Positions 6,381 through 6,987 of a stretch of 6,987 bases of DNA are shown here, in pieces (positions within the stretch are counted from its first letter, which is position 1; each line of letters starts with the position of its first letter). The stretch is taken from positions 1 through 6,987 of the forward strand of contig CAMYMX010000182.1 of assembly GCA_947259605.1 (NCBI GenBank), in the 5' to 3' direction. A program made the position numbers and the translations under genes. The DNA is from an uncultured Polyangiaceae bacterium. GTDB lineage: Bacteria; Myxococcota_A; Polyangia; Polyangiales; Houyiibacteriaceae. The notes below the pieces were generated by a model. It was not told where the DNA came from and searched no databases. It saw only the letters and a program-made list of their open reading frames with translations.

Positions 6381-6987
6381 CTAGGCGCCCCGGCTGCGGA
6401 TGTAGTATTCGCTCGTGGTGACACTGGTGATCTTCCAAATCGGGAGGAAGGCCGCGACGCTTTGCATCATGATCCCCATGTTTCGCAGGAGCTCGAATCG
6501 ATTGCGAGCCCCATAAAACACGTACGGATTCGTCATGTGTTCCGGGGATGGCCAGGATTCCTCGACGATCCCTTCGTACGGTACGGCACCCGGTGTCAGG
6601 ACCTCTTCGACGACGTTTCGGACATAACGAGCTCGCGGCTGCATCTTTTCAGACATCGGCCCCTGACGATTGAACCAGTGCCGCATCCAGCGGTCCTTGG
6701 GGATGCGCTTTGGCCGCTCCAGCGGAGTCACCGAAATGACGTATGGCGAGCGCTCTCCATCGGGCCAGTCACGAGGCGTGCCATGCTCGTTTCCGCCATA
6801 GTCGGTGTAGAGGTGCTCGCGGACGCGATAGCCGGCGATGTCGAAGTCCGCGTCGAGCAAAATCGCTTCGAGCGGGCCACGCACGTTCAGTTCGTCGACC
6901 CAGATGCTGACCTCAGCCGCGAACGGATCGGTGAGCTTGGTCGTCGGCGTCGGTGATGGCACGCTGGCAAAGTCATCATCGATGTTC
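6381..6987 (-). CDS. EthD-domain protein, C-terminal part (5' end outside window)
   Basis: The frame is open to the window edge, giving 201 visible C-terminal residues; GTG at 6962 is internal rather than a convincing start, because the frame continues upstream (NIDDDFAS). The last ~100 residues look like an EthD domain, a dimeric ferredoxin-like fold: RHWFNRQGP, then RYVRNVVEEVLTPG, then PYEGIVEESWPSPE. The preceding part, with AGYRVREHLYTDYGG and YVISVTPLERP, could be the end of a second, upstream copy of the fold. EthD itself is needed for ethyl tert-butyl ether degradation in Rhodococcus; most family members have no assigned reaction. The His usually found before the Gly/Ala-Pro of this motif is Gln here. 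It reads into the Tat lipoprotein and GMC genes and is probably in the same transcript. Confidence 0.75.
   Translation of the reverse strand, partial: NIDDDFASVPSPTPTTKLTDPFAAEVSIWVDELNVRGPLEAILLDADFDIAGYRVREHLYTDYGGNEHGTPRDWPDGERSPYVISVTPLERPKRIPKDRWMRHWFNRQGPMSEKMQPRARYVRNVVEEVLTPGAVPYEGIVEESWPSPEHMTNPYVFYGARNRFELLRNMGIMMQSVAAFLPIWKITSVTTSEYYIRSRGA

Noticed and set aside
6325..6438. A 38-residue N-terminal extension of the Tat lipoprotein.
   Set aside because: It would overlap the EthD-like gene and bury the twin-arginine signal; the ATG at 6324 gives a normal Tat signal peptide.

Overview
The window is GC-rich bacterial DNA with dense coding, GTG starts and 4-nt gene overlaps. The mix of a copper/silver-type RND pump, a TRAP-type solute-binding protein, a soluble-epoxide-hydrolase-like enzyme, and a GMC oxidoreductase with a Tat-exported partner suggests an environmental Gram-negative, possibly Myxococcota or a related former deltaproteobacterial lineage. 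That assignment rests on gene content and general familiarity, not on a marker gene, and is only a guess. No rRNA, tRNA, CRISPR array, transposase or integrase was seen.

Layout. (1) Bases 1-1434, plus strand: the C-terminal third of a CusA-type heavy-metal RND pump overlaps by 4 nt a small predicted lipoprotein with a DUF3347-like metal-binding tail; this is the end of a metal-efflux operon. (2) Bases 1444-1806, minus strand: a DUF202 three-helix membrane protein, convergent with the efflux operon. (3) Bases 1807-1996: a non-coding gap holding a possible relic of an alpha/beta-hydrolase C-terminus on the minus strand. (4) Bases 1997-4054, plus strand: a DctP-like TRAP substrate-binding protein followed after 6 nt by an epoxide-hydrolase-like alpha/beta hydrolase, with no TRAP membrane subunits in view. 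(5) Bases 4055-4138: a convergent junction with a perfect GGGGACAGTCCCC-centred palindrome, which can act as a terminator and resembles a dispersed repeat. (6) Bases 4139-6987, minus strand: an operon running EthD-domain protein (partial), Tat-signal lipoprotein, GMC flavoprotein.

The most interesting unit is the minus-strand operon. The GMC protein has no export signal, overlaps its Tat-signal partner gene by 4 nt, and carries three cysteines spaced C-x5-C-x3-C followed by Pro. That is the spacing of the 3Fe-4S ligands in the catalytic subunit of bacterial FAD-dependent glucose dehydrogenase. The Tat partner looks like the small 'hitch-hiker' subunit of those enzymes. The cytochrome c subunit that normally completes the complex is absent from the window, and an EthD-family gene sits upstream instead. 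This suggests a periplasm-facing or membrane-tethered dehydrogenase of unknown alcohol, sterol or sugar-like substrate using a non-canonical electron acceptor. Together with the TRAP binding protein and the epoxide hydrolase, the right-hand two thirds of the window look like organic-compound uptake and oxidation functions.
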